A stretch of 64,000 bases of DNA. Source: Poecilobothrus nobilitatus (Eukaryota > Arthropoda > Insecta > Diptera > Dolichopodidae). The translations under genes were made by a program, and so were the position numbers. Each line of letters begins with the position of its first letter. Position 1 is the stretch's first letter. Below the pieces are notes generated by a model. It had not been told where the DNA came from, did not search any database, and saw nothing but the letters and a program-made list of their open reading frames with translations. Below, one piece after another: positions 37,006-49,600 of this stretch. The stretch covers positions 35,361,398-35,425,397 of the forward strand of contig OX352773.1 of NCBI GenBank assembly GCA_947095535.1. The letters are read 5' to 3'.

Positions 37006-38970
37006 GCTGATATTTATTGGATACAAGGAGTTTTAGTTCTATTGTATTTTAAAAACTCTTGTTCATTTTCAGATTCTGTCACATTTTAAACAGCCTGCCT
37101 TTTAATAGACCGTTTACCTTACAATAACAACATTCTATAACACAATAAATAAATGTCAATATATTTTTCATAAATTCTTAATGTTTAATGTCTTTATATA
37201 GAAAATTTGATAACCATTGAATATTATACAAAAATTGCCGTAAAGATTCAAACATTTTTTACATTATTAAAATTCACATGAATTTTAATTTTCGTTTTGT
37301 TTCGCAATTTTTAAAGAATTTTTATGGACTTGTTTTTTTTTTTGTTTTTTTTTTTTGTTTTTATAATACATACATATATGTAAATCAAAACAAAATTTTC
37401 AAGAAGAATTATTTCTACCTTATGTATTTTAAAAGTAAAATTTCTTCTCAAAGGACTTATAAATTTATATTAAAAATAAAATAAATCGAAAATTAATTTA
37501 AACCTCATGACTGATTGCTTAGTATAGAGGGTATCATCATTAACCTGATATGTCAATTTATATGAATTATGATGAGTGCATGAGTATCATTGAAAAGAAA
37601 TTAATAAAAAAATGGTATGTCGAAGTGGTAATTGTTTTGCAAAATTTTATTTAAAACTTAAATTGGTATAAGAAAGTAATATTGAATTTAAGTAAAAGGT
37701 TAGAAAATGATTAACATTACGTAATTTACGAATTGAAGTTTTCAATAAGCATTTTAAATTATATATATATATATATATATATAAGTCGAATAAGTATTTT
37801 AATTTTTTAAATGCTAATTCTAATCAATTAAGATTAAATCTCTCGGATGTAAATATTTTATTTAATTTATTGTTTTTTTTATAGAATCATTTATTTTTTA
37901 ACTTTAAATATCGCGAAAGTGTTTTAAATTAAAATATCATTTATACTAAAGTTAGTGATTTTTTTGTTAAAGTAAATAAACTTTCAATTGCAAAAATAAG
38001 AAATTTATTATTTTTATAGAAGGTTTTGATTGATAACAAAGATTTCTGAGAGGTTTCTTTAGACACTATTATAGACACAGTCTAAGTTCTTAAATCAACA
38101 AAATAAACACGTCAAGTAGTGAGTATAAGCTTTGAACTACTTTCATAATAGAGATTCTAAGGTACAATTTCAGGTTGATTGCTAAATTCAAAATTGAAAT
38201 GTATATTAGAAAATCCCAAAATTGAGAAATCTCATTATCGCGCTATAATTAACTATAATTGGAACACTATGATTTCCTCAAAAAAAAAAAAAAAAATTAA
38301 AAATTAAATCTCTGGAAAGAATACTGTTGAACAAAAAAATTTCAATAAATATTATTTATTTGTGAAACCGACCCCGAAACTGACTATAACCAACCTCAAA
38401 ATTTCGCTTAGCATGCATTTATATACACATAATCTTCAAAAAGCTTCCTAATCCCTCCTAATTATTGTTTTACATACATATTTAAACAATAAAGTAATTA
38501 TTAAAACAGTGGAGGCTGTAGCCTCCAAACCCACTTAAAAAATTGGCTCCATAATTTTATACCCAACAATAAAATATCCCTCCTTATAATTTTTGTACAA
38601 ATACATATTTTATAAATAAAGCAGTCAAAATAATAGAGCCCGCTTTCCCTAAACCTTCGCTAAAGAAATTTTTAAAATGCTAAATTGATCCATTTACATG
38701 TTTATTTTGAAGGTTTTCAATTTGGCAATTTGGTATTTGGGAATTGGGATAATGGAATTTTGTAATTTGAGATGTTGTAATTTCGGATTATGATTTTTGA
38801 ATTTTGTGGCTTTAGAATTTTGATACGCTCTTCTTCTTTAAGAGACAACCTAGACCTAGAATCAAAAAATTTGCTAAGAAAATAGTATTTCAATAATTTG
38901 TTATGGTTTGTTATTGTCTGTAATAAAAACAAGGCAGTATACGTAAAACTACAGGGCTTTGTTCATTCTT
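37006..38970. other. A+T-rich non-coding DNA with an (AT)n tract
   Basis: (AT)n at about 37761-37784. A short repeat of 'TTTGGGAATT/TTTGGCAATT'-like words at 38715-38815 has no other structure. Open frames at 37278-37484 and 38717-38932 (minus) are not supported. Confidence 0.5.
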
Positions 38971-39017
38971 AAATGGTAAGAATGAACATGGTAAGAATGA
39001 ACATGGTAAGAATGAAT
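38971..39017 (+). repeat. 15-bp tandem repeat, three units
   Basis: 'ATGGTAAGAATGAAC' is repeated at intervals of 15 bp, next to an inverted fold-back family fragment. Confidence 0.75.
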
Positions 39018-39029
39018 TAATTTTGTGAA

Positions 39030-39215
39030 TGGTACTACTATGAATGGTACTCCATATAAAAGTTGTTCCACAACAATAATTTTTTATACATGGTTAAAAT
39101 TTTCTTCTTGTATCTTAAACGTTGTAGAATTTTGTAAACAGTCGGATGATCGTATGAACATTATGGAATTAATAATAACATTTTTTGAAAAATGTACTAA
39201 AAAAACATTGAAAAA
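39030..39215 (-). repeat. Fold-back family, inverted end fragment
   Basis: 'AAAAGTTGTTCCACAACAAT', 'TATACATGGTTAAAATTT', 'GTAGAATTTTGTAAACAG' and 'TTTTTTGAAAAATGTACTAA' match, inverted, the outer end of the left arm and directly the right arm at 61500-61695. An 81-codon open frame (39025-39270) crosses it and is rejected. Confidence 0.6.
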
Positions 39216-40909
39216 TTTGTTATTTTCTCTTTTAAATGGAAAATTTAAATTACATTTTAATACATTTTAGCATGTATACCTACCTTTAATTGAATATATG
39301 TTAACACAAACTAATATACATTTTAAAAGTTTTTGATTTAATGAAAAAAAAATTATAAAAAATTTCAGGTGAAAAAAGGATTGTTTCACATAGAAGACAA
39401 ATGTATAGTATTTTATTTAATATAACAAAACATTTCATAAAAGTTTAGTCATTGTAAAATTATGATAATGATGATAATAATTATATTAAGAATTGCAATT
39501 TAATAATGGTAGAAAAAGTTATAAATAACATTGTTCTTTATTTCATTCTTAGAAAATTTTTTTTTTAATGATAATATTAATGAAGTGCAATTATTTAAAT
39601 GACACGGCACCGCAGATTAATATTTTTCTACCAATAATTTAGTGAATTAAAAAAGAAAGGAAATTTAAAAAGTTTTGTAATTAAGAAAATATTGACAGAA
39701 TTATTTCTTTAGTTTTAAGTCCTTTATTAAAAAAATTAATAAATTAACATAAAAGATATAGTGAGGTGTTTGTTATGATTATAGAATAACAAGTTTAACA
39801 TTAAAAAACATCATATGAGAAATTAGTTTAAAAAAGTATGAAATGGATCAGCAAATGAATCACATGAACCATCCGCACTATTAATATTTTATAATGAAAA
39901 TTATTTTTAGGCTTTCGGTTAAGATTTTTTTATTTGTCATTTGGATGAACACGCTAGAATTGTTTCTTGTTTTAGAGGCGATCAAAATACCAAGAATCAA
40001 GAGATTTTCCAAGAAAGCAGTACTTCAATAATTTAATAAAAAATACAGTATATGTAAAAGGAAAGGTTTTTTTTTTCCAACTCTGACGGACTATTTGCTT
40101 TGTAGTGGGATTACATATAAAAAATTTATGTAGTATATTGAAATTTATATTTATTTTATTTATTGCTTTAATTTTTATACTCTTAAATGAAAAAACTCAA
40201 AATGTTTTTTAGGAAACTTTTTTACAAAACTTTAAATTTTAGTATAGAAACAAGAAACTTTAATGAATATTTAAAAGTTGCTTTTTTGATAAATATAATG
40301 TAAAAAGATGTATACAAATTGTGTTTTTAAATATTATAAATAAATATTTTATATTATTTTTAAAAAATAAATTAAATATTTAAATCCAAATTAGTTTTTT
40401 TATTTTTTTGATTCTTTTATTATTTCATATAATCTTTATGATTTTCAATGATATCTATGTATCTAAACGTTTATTTTTAGTATACAATTTCAATTTTATA
40501 AAATACAACAATAAATATTTACTTGAAGTGAATGACCTTGAACATTACGATCGAGTATTAATTAGTATTGTCTGGAAAACTATAGTAATTGATCTATTTT
40601 CCTTTTAATGCTTTTATTATAATACAAAAAAAAAAAATAAAAAATTTTTAAAGTAAATAACATTAAGTGATTTATCTGGGCTTAAATTATAGTTAATTCT
40701 ATTAATAAAAAAAAAAAAAAAACAAAACAAACGAAATTTTATACAACTTATGATTTATTTAATGTACTTAAAGCATGTGAACATATATTGTATACTATTA
40801 AGCAGTATACAAAAAGTTTTTTTAAGTTTTTTTAAAAAGTTAAAACATTAAAAATAATTCAGAATATTGTGATTATTGCAAGTGCAATTTATAATTTTCT
40901 TAGAATTTT
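39216..40909. other. A+T-rich non-coding DNA
   Basis: No gene or repeat recognised. A 66-codon frame at 40408-40608 begins with a hydrophobic segment but has no splice partner or homolog in the window. Confidence 0.5.
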
Positions 40910-41075
40910 ATAATGCAAAAAAAATCAAGAGACATTTTCTTCAAGTTTAAAGAAATTTCATAAAATTAAAAAAAAGCTACTATTAATATATGTCAAAACA
41001 TTGACGCTTTAAATTTTCCCGTACTTTGAAGAAATTTTCACAGGTGTCGAAAAATAGCAAATTTTCAACTTTGAG
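40910..41075 (-). repeat. Fold-back family, inverted internal fragment
   Basis: 'CAGGTGTCGAAAAATAGCAA' followed by 'ATTTTCAACTTTGAG' is the reverse complement of 'GAAAATTTGCTATTTTTAGA-CACCTG' in the left arm (about 60436-60463). Confidence 0.5.
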
Positions 41076-41079
41076 ATAA

Positions 41080-42166
41080 AGCTGGATCTGCTACGAATGC
41101 TCGAAATTTTTAATACCGTTCACAAAAATCTCGCTTACAAAAATCTTGTTCGGTCAAAATATATCGCTGATTTGGTTTTAGTTTTTTAAATTTATTCGCA
41201 TCAAATAAGCGATATTTTAGGCTTTGTCTTCCTGTAATTATGTTCGTAATATTATAAATATTGCAATTTTTATAGAAATTATGTATACGTAGGTAAATAA
41301 GAATTATAATCTTATTTCAACCATTTATATACATATATATATATCTATGCATATATTTAGTTAAAAAGTACATAGTAAAATTATTTGTTTAAAGAAGGTT
41401 ACATTAAAATATTGCATTTTTAATCAGATTATTGCAATTATATATTGCAATTGGATATAAATTGAATTATAAGCTTTGAGTTTATGGCTTGTTTTCGATT
41501 TGATGATTATGATAAACATAAACAAAAAAAGTGTCATAATTTATTGTACATATGCGGATCTAAAAAGGGGGTTTTGTTTTACAACTTATAGAATAATTTT
41601 TAAAACTAAAAATTATTACAACTTCTGTCCTAAATTATGATATACATTTCACATTTATTTTACATTATATATATATCATAGTTTTGGACAGAGGTACTAT
41701 CTTTTAAAATAATGTACGAATGTAAAACGCAATTAAAATCTTTTTTGCTTATCCATAAATCCACCCTTATAAAATATTATTCTGAAACTAATTTATTTGC
41801 CTTTATCGCTTTGCACATGTACATATTTTAATATTTTTCACTTTTTACAGAAAATAGTGAGTTAATAGCGATATTTCTTTGAAAGCGAGATTTTTGTAAG
41901 CAAGATTTTTGAAAAGCGAGATTTTTGTATACGAGATTTTTTAAAAGCGAGATTTTTGTAAGCGAGATTTTTGTATACGAAATTTTTTAAAGGAGAGATT
42001 TTTGTAAGCGTGATTTTTGTATACGAAATTTTTTAAAGGCGAGATTTTTGTAAGCGTGGTTTTTGTAAGCGAGATTCTTGTAAGCAAGATTTTTGTGAAC
42101 GATATTTTCTCAAAGTGAGATTAAAAATGTCGAGAATATGTCCGGGTCCTGATAAAGCTGCAACAA
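41080..42166. mobile_element. Inverted-repeat element with 'GCGAGATTTTTGTA' subterminal array
   Basis: The left end 'GATCTGCTACGAATGCTCGA' then 'AATTTTTAATACCGTTCACA' and 'AAAATCTCGCTTACAAAAAT' faces the right end, which inverted reads 'GGACCCGGACATATTCTCGA' then 'CATTTTTAATC' and 'ATCGTTCACAAAAATC'. Near the right end (41872-42110) the motif GCGAGATTTTTGTAAGC / TATACGA is iterated about thirteen times at 17-20 bp intervals, partly in higher-order units of about 54 bp. Only two units face it on the left (41125-41150). No transposase frame is present. The asymmetric array of subterminal repeats suggests transposase-binding sites amplified at one end. Confidence 0.55.
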
Positions 42167-43359
42167 TAAATAGATAAAGCTAAACAATATATAGATTTAA
42201 ATATTTAAGGTGAAGGTACACAAAAAAAAATTCTTAGGTATTTTGTACTATATCTTCTTCTCTAAAAATCTAAAACATCTAGTTAAAAGCGTGACGAAAT
42301 TGTGATGGCAGCAATATCTTACAAACTTTTCTTGTTTGGCATTTTTAGATAGACAAAATGTTCAGGAAAACCTTAGATATACATCTTTGAAAACACAATT
42401 ATTCCAACTTTGAGTTTTGTAGTTTCGTAATGGGTGGGCTACATAAAAATATTAATTTTTTTAAGAGACCTATAATTAAGATCCAGTTTATTTTATATGT
42501 TGATTAAAAAACATTTTTCAACATTGTTTTCATTCAAATTTTTTTTTAATATATCATATTGACCCATTGACAACCATTGCCATTATTTCTGAAATATAAT
42601 ATCTAACAAATTAAATTAGCTTCAGATTACAAAATCAATTTTTTAATTTATGAATTCAGAATAAATATTTCCGAATATAAAGTACTAGTTGCCACATTAA
42701 AATAATTTTACAACTTTTCTACTCGTATAACAATATGATCAATTAAATAAATTTTATTTGAAATAAATTAATTTTTCGCTAGTAGGGTTATTCAAGTAGT
42801 TATTCTAGTAGGGTTTTTTTTTATAAATATTTAGTATATTATATTTTTCATTTAATTTTATTATGATATGTAAAACCAAATTAAAAGATGACATGGATGT
42901 CATTGTTGTTAAAAAATAAAGTATTTTTTTTTGTTATTGCAGTAAAAAAGAATCGTAATCAAAAATAAAAAAATAAATAAAAAATAAAAAATATATCAAA
43001 TAAAAAAGAATAAATTTATGCACATAATGCATAATATTAAATTTTTAATATTAATTGTTGTTTTAATAAAAACAGAAAAACGGAAATAACATTTGTTCCT
43101 TTCATATAGCCTATATGTATGCAATTTATATTAAAATAAAGGGGTCCAAGTAGTTAGGGTTTACTTAATGTATTAACTGAAGAAATGTGGGTTCCAATTC
43201 TGCGCAATTTGCAAGTGTTTTCAATTAGGAGCAAATAAATCCCCTTTGTGACCACATCACGTAATTAACTTTAATTTTAATTTACTTAATCCATGGATTA
43301 AATCCGTGTTGTTTTTTCTGCTGATTTTAGTTTCTTTTAAAAGTGAAACAGACAAAAAA
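42167..43359. other. A+T-rich non-coding DNA with a possible decayed tRNA-like SINE
   Basis: At 43141-43205, 'GGGGTCCAAGTAGTTAGGG' followed 35 nt later by 'GGGTTCCAATTCTG' resembles decayed A and B boxes, with several mismatches. Otherwise nothing was seen. Confidence 0.3.
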
Positions 43360-43395
43360 ACAATACCTACCTTATACATTAATGTATGCGGTCGG
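43360..43395 (+). repeat. Interspersed repeat 'A', 3'-terminal stub
   Basis: 'ACAATACCTACCTTATACAT' then 'GTATGCGGTCGG' is identical to the last 36 bp of the two long copies (6429-6463 and 35283-35318). Nothing upstream matches, so only the end survives. Confidence 0.7.
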
Positions 43396-44754
43396 CAAAA
43401 ATAAAATAATTATAATATTACTCTATAAATTATAATAAATTTAATAGCTGACGGTTTTCGTAATTAACATTATCCTATGTGATATGGTCCCAAGAGGAGT
43501 AAGCGAAAAAAAAAATGTGATGTGTAATATTAAAATAAATACAAAAAATATTAAAGGTGGTGTGTTTTGAGTGGCGGTAGTAAAGTTTCTTATAAACCAC
43601 CAATACCATATTTTATGATACCATATTTTTAATAGACAATTCGAGACTACTTAGATTTTTACTACTAAATCAAGAGAAGCATTTTGAAGATATAAAGAAC
43701 CTAAGTTGCTGTTTTGTATAATTTATAAAGTTTAAAAAAATTCCTATCCCTAATCTGAAACGTCAAAGTAAATTGACAAAATTATAGTGGGAACTTTGTG
43801 ATATAAACATTTGAAAATAAGGAATTTTTCAACTTTGACGGGTACAGCTTTGTAATGATTAGAGTTACATAAAACAAATATTAACAAAAATCTTTCTTCA
43901 AAATAAATCTTCAAATGTTCTCCTTCATACTCCATAATCCTAAATCAATTTCCCAAGTAGTCTTTCCCACATCCTTATCCCCAAAATCAAACTGTACACT
44001 TTATTACTATGTATAAGACCCATATATCCTAAGGTTTGGTTTTCAATGTGGTGGTTTTGGTTGGTTAAAGTCCAACACTACCGAGAGAAATCTTGTCATG
44101 CAGTTCCTTTGAAATTTAATATATACTCGGAAATCAACATATTTATCTGAACAAAGTAATCCTCCAAGTTTTCTAAGACTACAAGATAAAAAGTATTGAG
44201 AATTTTTTCAATTTTGAGAACAAAAGTTTTGTAAAAAAAATGCAAAAGAAGAATAATTATAACTATAGTTTTATAGTCGTATTTCGAAATTATTAAAACA
44301 AAAAAAAAAAATAAAAATAAAACAAAAATTAACAAAACAAAAATTTAGCTAATAAAAATAATAAATTACCATTTCAATAAAATTTATTTATATTGTAAAT
44401 ATATATGTATGTATATATAGCTAGTACTCAGTAAAGTTAGATAATACATTTATTATATTGCCAGTAATTTATTTTTTTTTTCTTCCTTTTTTTATAGTCC
44501 GCCTACAATTTCGTATTGTTGGGTCAATAAATTTCGACAGTAATTTTAGAGTACATAATTTTTTTGTGTTTTTTTTTTCAAATTTTAGTACTTTTTCCTC
44601 CTACTCTAAAAACGGACTACTGTCGACATTTTAATGATATTAATGATGAATTTATAAAGTATTCTAAAATAAAGGAAAATAGAATATTTTTTCCCGCCAA
44701 AAAAAAGAAAAATTAATAAAAAAACCTCAAGCTAAAATTAAGTTCAGAAAATTT
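43396..44754. other. Non-coding DNA
   Basis: Slightly less A+T-rich at 43560-44100. 'GGTTGGTTAAAGTCCAACAC' at 44058-44077 resembles the inverted patch at 16890-16912. Minus-strand open frames at 43750-43935 and 44096-44335 are not supported. Confidence 0.45.
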
Positions 44755-45170
44755 TAAAAATGTGCTTATTAATTTCATTCTATTCGTTTCTACGTCTTTT
44801 CATCCAATTTAAAAAGCTCTATATTGTTATATGGTTTTAGATAAAATAATGCAATTTTAGACATAAATATAATAACTTTTATATATAGCCCCACGTTAGG
44901 CAAAAATAGTCTCTGAAGTATTTAAAAGCCAAAAATTTAAAATTTACTAATTTGATATAATATCTAAAACATTAAAGTTAAATTTTGTTAAAATATTACA
45001 TTTTTAAACAAAAAACCTAAAATTTTCACAATCTTCGAAAATTTACAAATTATGGTGCACAAAGAGTCGAAATCTAAAACATTTATCAAGATCGTTCAAA
45101 AAATAAAAGCCTTTAAAAATCTTTTAGTTTTACATACTGCTTTGTTTTTTTTTTCGATGTGTTTCTATTT
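44755..45170 (+). repeat. Fold-back family, partial arm
   Basis: Begins 'ATGTGCTTATTAATTTCATT', then 'TTTAAAAAGCTCTATATTGT', 'TATATAGCCCCACGTTAG' and ends 'AAAGCCTTTAAAAATCTTTT' and 'TTTTACATACTGCTTTG', colinear with the left arm at 59775-60730 with a large internal deletion. Confidence 0.55.
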
Positions 45171-46239
45171 TTAGGACATTAGAGATTTTATGACTTCACT
45201 ATTTACAAGATCATAAAAGTAGTATAAGAGTACCGGATAGTTGTTGTTTTTCTTTTTGTAGTAACTATAAAAGTTAAGTACCGTAATAAAAGAATTCAAA
45301 AGAAATTCAAAATAATCCTTGAGAAATCCTTAAACTCTTGTAGAAAAATAATTCACAATAATAATGACAAAGTTTTTTACCAAAATTTAATTGTATTGTT
45401 GTTGCAAAAAAAAATATTCAAATATTTTAGACGTTTGAGTTTAATTTTACTTAATGAATAGTAAACTTAGAAAATATTAATATATATGTAAATTATATTA
45501 TAGCAAATTAAATTATAACATTTTAAGTAGTTGAATTTTTATTTCAAATAATTAACTATTAGAATGAATTGGATATTTAAAAATACTGAATAAGAAGATT
45601 TTCAAAAATTAAATAAAGTTTCCAAAGAAAAATAAAGTTAAACTTAAAAGTTTGGTAATAATAATGAAGTTTTAGCAATTACAATTGAATTTTATAATTG
45701 GGTAGTAATAAAAACAATACATTAAAATTAAGGTGGTCATTTTTAAAATGGGCGTATCAAAAGAAAATGTGTCAAATCTAAAAAAAAACTATGAAAAGCA
45801 AGACTTTTTAAAGAATTGCTTATAGTTTTCATACAATATAATAAATAGTTTTAGGTGAAGCAAAGCTAAAATGCAACCACATATTATTTAAATTGTTCAA
45901 TATCTTAACAAATTTGATAATTATACTTTAACATTTTAAATAAATTATAATTTTGTAAAGATTTTGACTTCAAATGATAAAAAAATATGTTTCCATGCTA
46001 AACTAATAATTTAAACGCCTAAACATATGCAATATTTTCATTAATAATAATTGGTTTATTGTTTTTTTTTCTTCTTTCATTTTATTTCCAATAAGTTTTA
46101 GCAAAATAGTTTTATAAAACTAATATTATTTCTTAATTTACTTAGAACTAAAGCGTTAATTGTTATTTAATTTGTTTAATTTTTTTTTATAATATTATTT
46201 ACATACTATCAATGATTTATTGTTATTTATTATAATTTA
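45171..46239. other. A+T-rich non-coding DNA
   Basis: Nothing recognised. Confidence 0.5.
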
Positions 46240-46336
46240 CTACTCAGCCCGTAATGGCCTAAGTAGCAGAGAGCTATACTAATAACATCAAAATATTTTT
46301 TGTAATAATAGTTTTAGATAAATAAATAAGTATAAT
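46240..46336 (+). mobile_element. SINE 3' end, family S2, truncated
   Basis: 'CCCGTAATGGCCTAAGTAGC' followed by an A-rich segment and (AATA)-type tail matches the 3' module of the full copy that immediately follows at 46341. The two are therefore tandem insertions, or the second inserted in the tail of the first. Confidence 0.5.
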
Positions 46337-46340
46337 TTAT

Positions 46341-46615
46341 TAGGAGTCGTTGTAATATAGTGATTAAGTACTTGGTTTATTAAGAGAGGCAGTGCGGGTT
46401 TGAATCCAACACAGGTAACAAATTTTATTAATTGAAAACAAATTTAATTTGCTACAAATATATAATGTAAATGTATAAAATATAATAGAAACAAAATAAA
46501 TAATATTATTGTAGAAATTAATAGTAGTAGGTATTCGTCCTATAATGGCCTTAGTAGACGATGGTTTGAGTAATATTGTCTAATCCTACGAAATATGTAA
46601 TAATAAAATACTTAA
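46341..46615 (+). mobile_element. tRNA-derived SINE, family S2, near-complete
   Basis: Head: 'GGAGTCGTTGTAATATAGTG' with a decayed A box (TAATATAGTGA) and, 33 nt later, the B box GGTTTGAATCC (46397-46407). The body ends 'TCCTATAATGGCCTTAGTAG', 'ACGATGGTTTGAG', then an A+T-rich tail with AATAAAATAC-like repeats. The 3' module is shared with the truncated copies at 30567 and 46240. SINEs have no coding capacity and rely on a partner LINE; the RTE relic at 51953-52392 shows that LINEs exist in this genome, but no shared 3' end was seen. Confidence 0.6.
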
Positions 46616-49600
46616 ATAAAAAACAAAACAAAAATATATTTTTCATTATTAAATTTTTCCAATCATTCTAACCAATTCCAATACATTATGAAAATTATTC
46701 TAATTTTTTAATAAATCAATATATTTACTAAAATGATAAGTAATTTTACTTAATACGACAGCTATGCAAAAAATATAATGAAATAATGAAAAATATATTT
46801 AAATAAAGTAGAATGAGACTGCTTCTAGACAATTTCAATAGCCATGAACTTTTTATTATTACATTGATCGATTATTCCGTTTTTTTATAAATAATTAAAT
46901 ATCTAATGACATATTATTATTATTGATGCATTATTACCCCTAATCCTAAATTAATTTTATGAGCCAAATTTTAATTTCATTAAATAATTTGTTAATTTTA
47001 ATTTAATTTTGATCTTACTTTCTTTTTCAAACATATCTGCCAATTGCAAAATTAAATTTTTGAATAAAATTAATTATATATTATATACATTTTATAAGTT
47101 TGTTAAACCTCATTTGAATGACAAAATAAAATGTTACAAAATGAAGTAAGTTTAATAATTAATGAATTCAACCTCAAATTTATTTTTATTTGTAAAACCA
47201 GATGCACCTCTTAAAAAGTTTTTTTATCATTTGAAAAAAATTGTTTTATAAATGACATGGCACCATTGATGGACGACAATCAAACCATCGTCAACCATTA
47301 ACAACCATCGTCAATGGACGACAGATACAGAAAAATATTTATTATTCCAGTTATTAAATTTTGTAATGAAAGTATTTTGTAGTTTCAGTATACATAATTA
47401 AAATCCTTCTTTCAAGAGTTCCTTATTTCAATTAAGAAAAACTTAGAAACTTTTATAGAAAGTTAAAACTTGCTTTTAATTTTTATTTTTTTTTTTTGTA
47501 ATTTTTTAAATGGAAATAATTTTTTTGTTTCCTTGAATTGTATTTGATGTAAAAAATTTAGGTTTTTTTTTCAATACTATCATTGTCCGTATTAAGTAAC
47601 TAGTTGTGTTATCAATTAAATTTGATTTCATTTTTGATATATAACCCAATATAGGAATAGTTTTACAAAATTACTTATAAAAGCCGAGGAAGCATTTTTC
47701 TAATATGAAAATAATGAGACTTTTTCGCAAAAAAAACACAAATAAGCCAAAAAATCCTAATAAAGGAAATTAATAAGTAAAAAAATTACAAAGAAATCGT
47801 ACAACTTCGGAATATTATTATTATATACCTAGCATTGCAAAGGATTGATAACGAATAGGCACATATAGATAATATTGAATTTAAAAGTATTATGCTGACT
47901 TTGGAAAAACTAATACTATGAAATTTGATTCATCTCCAATTAATATATAATAAAATAAAATATTTCAAATATGCATGATTTAATGAAAGTAATCGAATTA
48001 AAAGATTATTTTGTTAAAGTTCAATTTCAAATATTATAACTCTAATGAATCTTGTACCTATTATATATTAAAGCACTTATTAAATTAAAAACAAAAAATA
48101 TATATAATATATATATAATTTTGTTCATATCTCTTTTAAAAATACGAATCCCTTAGACTAAACCACTTAAATTTCAATTATCCTTCAGAAATTTTGTTTG
48201 ATCATTATTAGTTCTATTTTTGTTTTTCTTTCTTTTTTAAGTCCTTAACATTGTTAACTAACTTTTATATTTAAAAATAAAAATAAAATATCCTTTATTT
48301 TTTTAGCAGGGACATTATAAAATATTTTCGAATTTTATTTTCGATAATGACGGACAAAAATAGATTAAGTCTGATTGAACATTTAATTCTAAATACATTA
48401 CTTAATAACTTATTTTTGGGACTGATTAATATTTGTGCAGGGATATTAAATCAAGTTAGAAAATTTATTTTTGTCAATATTAATTAGTATAATAAAATTA
48501 AATAGTATGAAAATTTAATTATTTGAAATTAATTGAAACAAAAATTTTTTTAATATTATGCGTGGGCATTAAAATTTATTTAGAGACAATACTGTACAAT
48601 ATACATTAAAAGGTAAAACTATAATATCTTAATATTATTTTGCAAATGTAATTCAATACATAATATTATGCCTATACATTGTATGATTTGAGGTATCAGG
48701 AAAAAAATAATAAAATTCATTATAATAAGTAGTAAGAACTAATAATTTTCATTCAATTTTCTTTTATCTTTGTAATATATTTTTAACTAAAAAAAATGTC
48801 CTTTTCAAAAAAGTGATTAATTAGACTATTAGTATAAAAATCTTTATATGAAACTTCCTTTCTTTTGATATGTTTACGCGTGTTTATTTGTGTATATTAC
48901 TGCAAAAAAAAAAAAAAAAAAAAACAGGACATCACATTAATTATAATTTAATTACTATTACATAATCAATAATACCTGTCCTTGTTATATTGTAAATGTA
49001 TATATTGATATTGTGTTAGTGTTATGTTCTTTCTGTTTTTGTTTTTTTATTTATATTTGATTCTTAAATTTCATTGTTTAGTAGTAGGAAATTGATGTTG
49101 TTTTTTTTTTTTATCCTTTGATCATATAAAGTAGGTGTTTGTTATCATTTCTTTAGATTTTTTCAAAGGATTGTCACTGTTTATGTTTGAATTTCATTTC
49201 GTTTTCTAAAAACATTTTCTCCTTCCAGAAGGTTCTTTTTATATTTTTGCTTTCCAACTAATTAATAATGAAGTATTAGTTTCATTAAAAGAATTGAAAC
49301 TCTTTCATTTCACATTTCTTTTCAATTTATATGAAATTAATTAAGTGTGTGTGTGCAATTTTCTTCTTTAATGGAAATTTAATTAATACAAATTTTTCTC
49401 AATTTTTTTTATTTTAGTTTATCAAGTAAGGTGAAAAAAAACGTAGTTGGGGGGCAAAAAAAAAACCAAATATTCAAATATTAATATAAATAAGATATTT
49501 TCAGTTTAAGTCAAAGAAGTTAATTGGAATGCAAAAAATTGTTTTACATATATTTACATTGAGACAAAAAAATGTAAAATGAAAATTGAAATATTATAAA

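Noticed and set aside
40408..40608. 66-codon frame with a hydrophobic N-terminus
   Set aside because: No cysteine pattern or motif of the secreted pair and no splice structure; composition fits chance.
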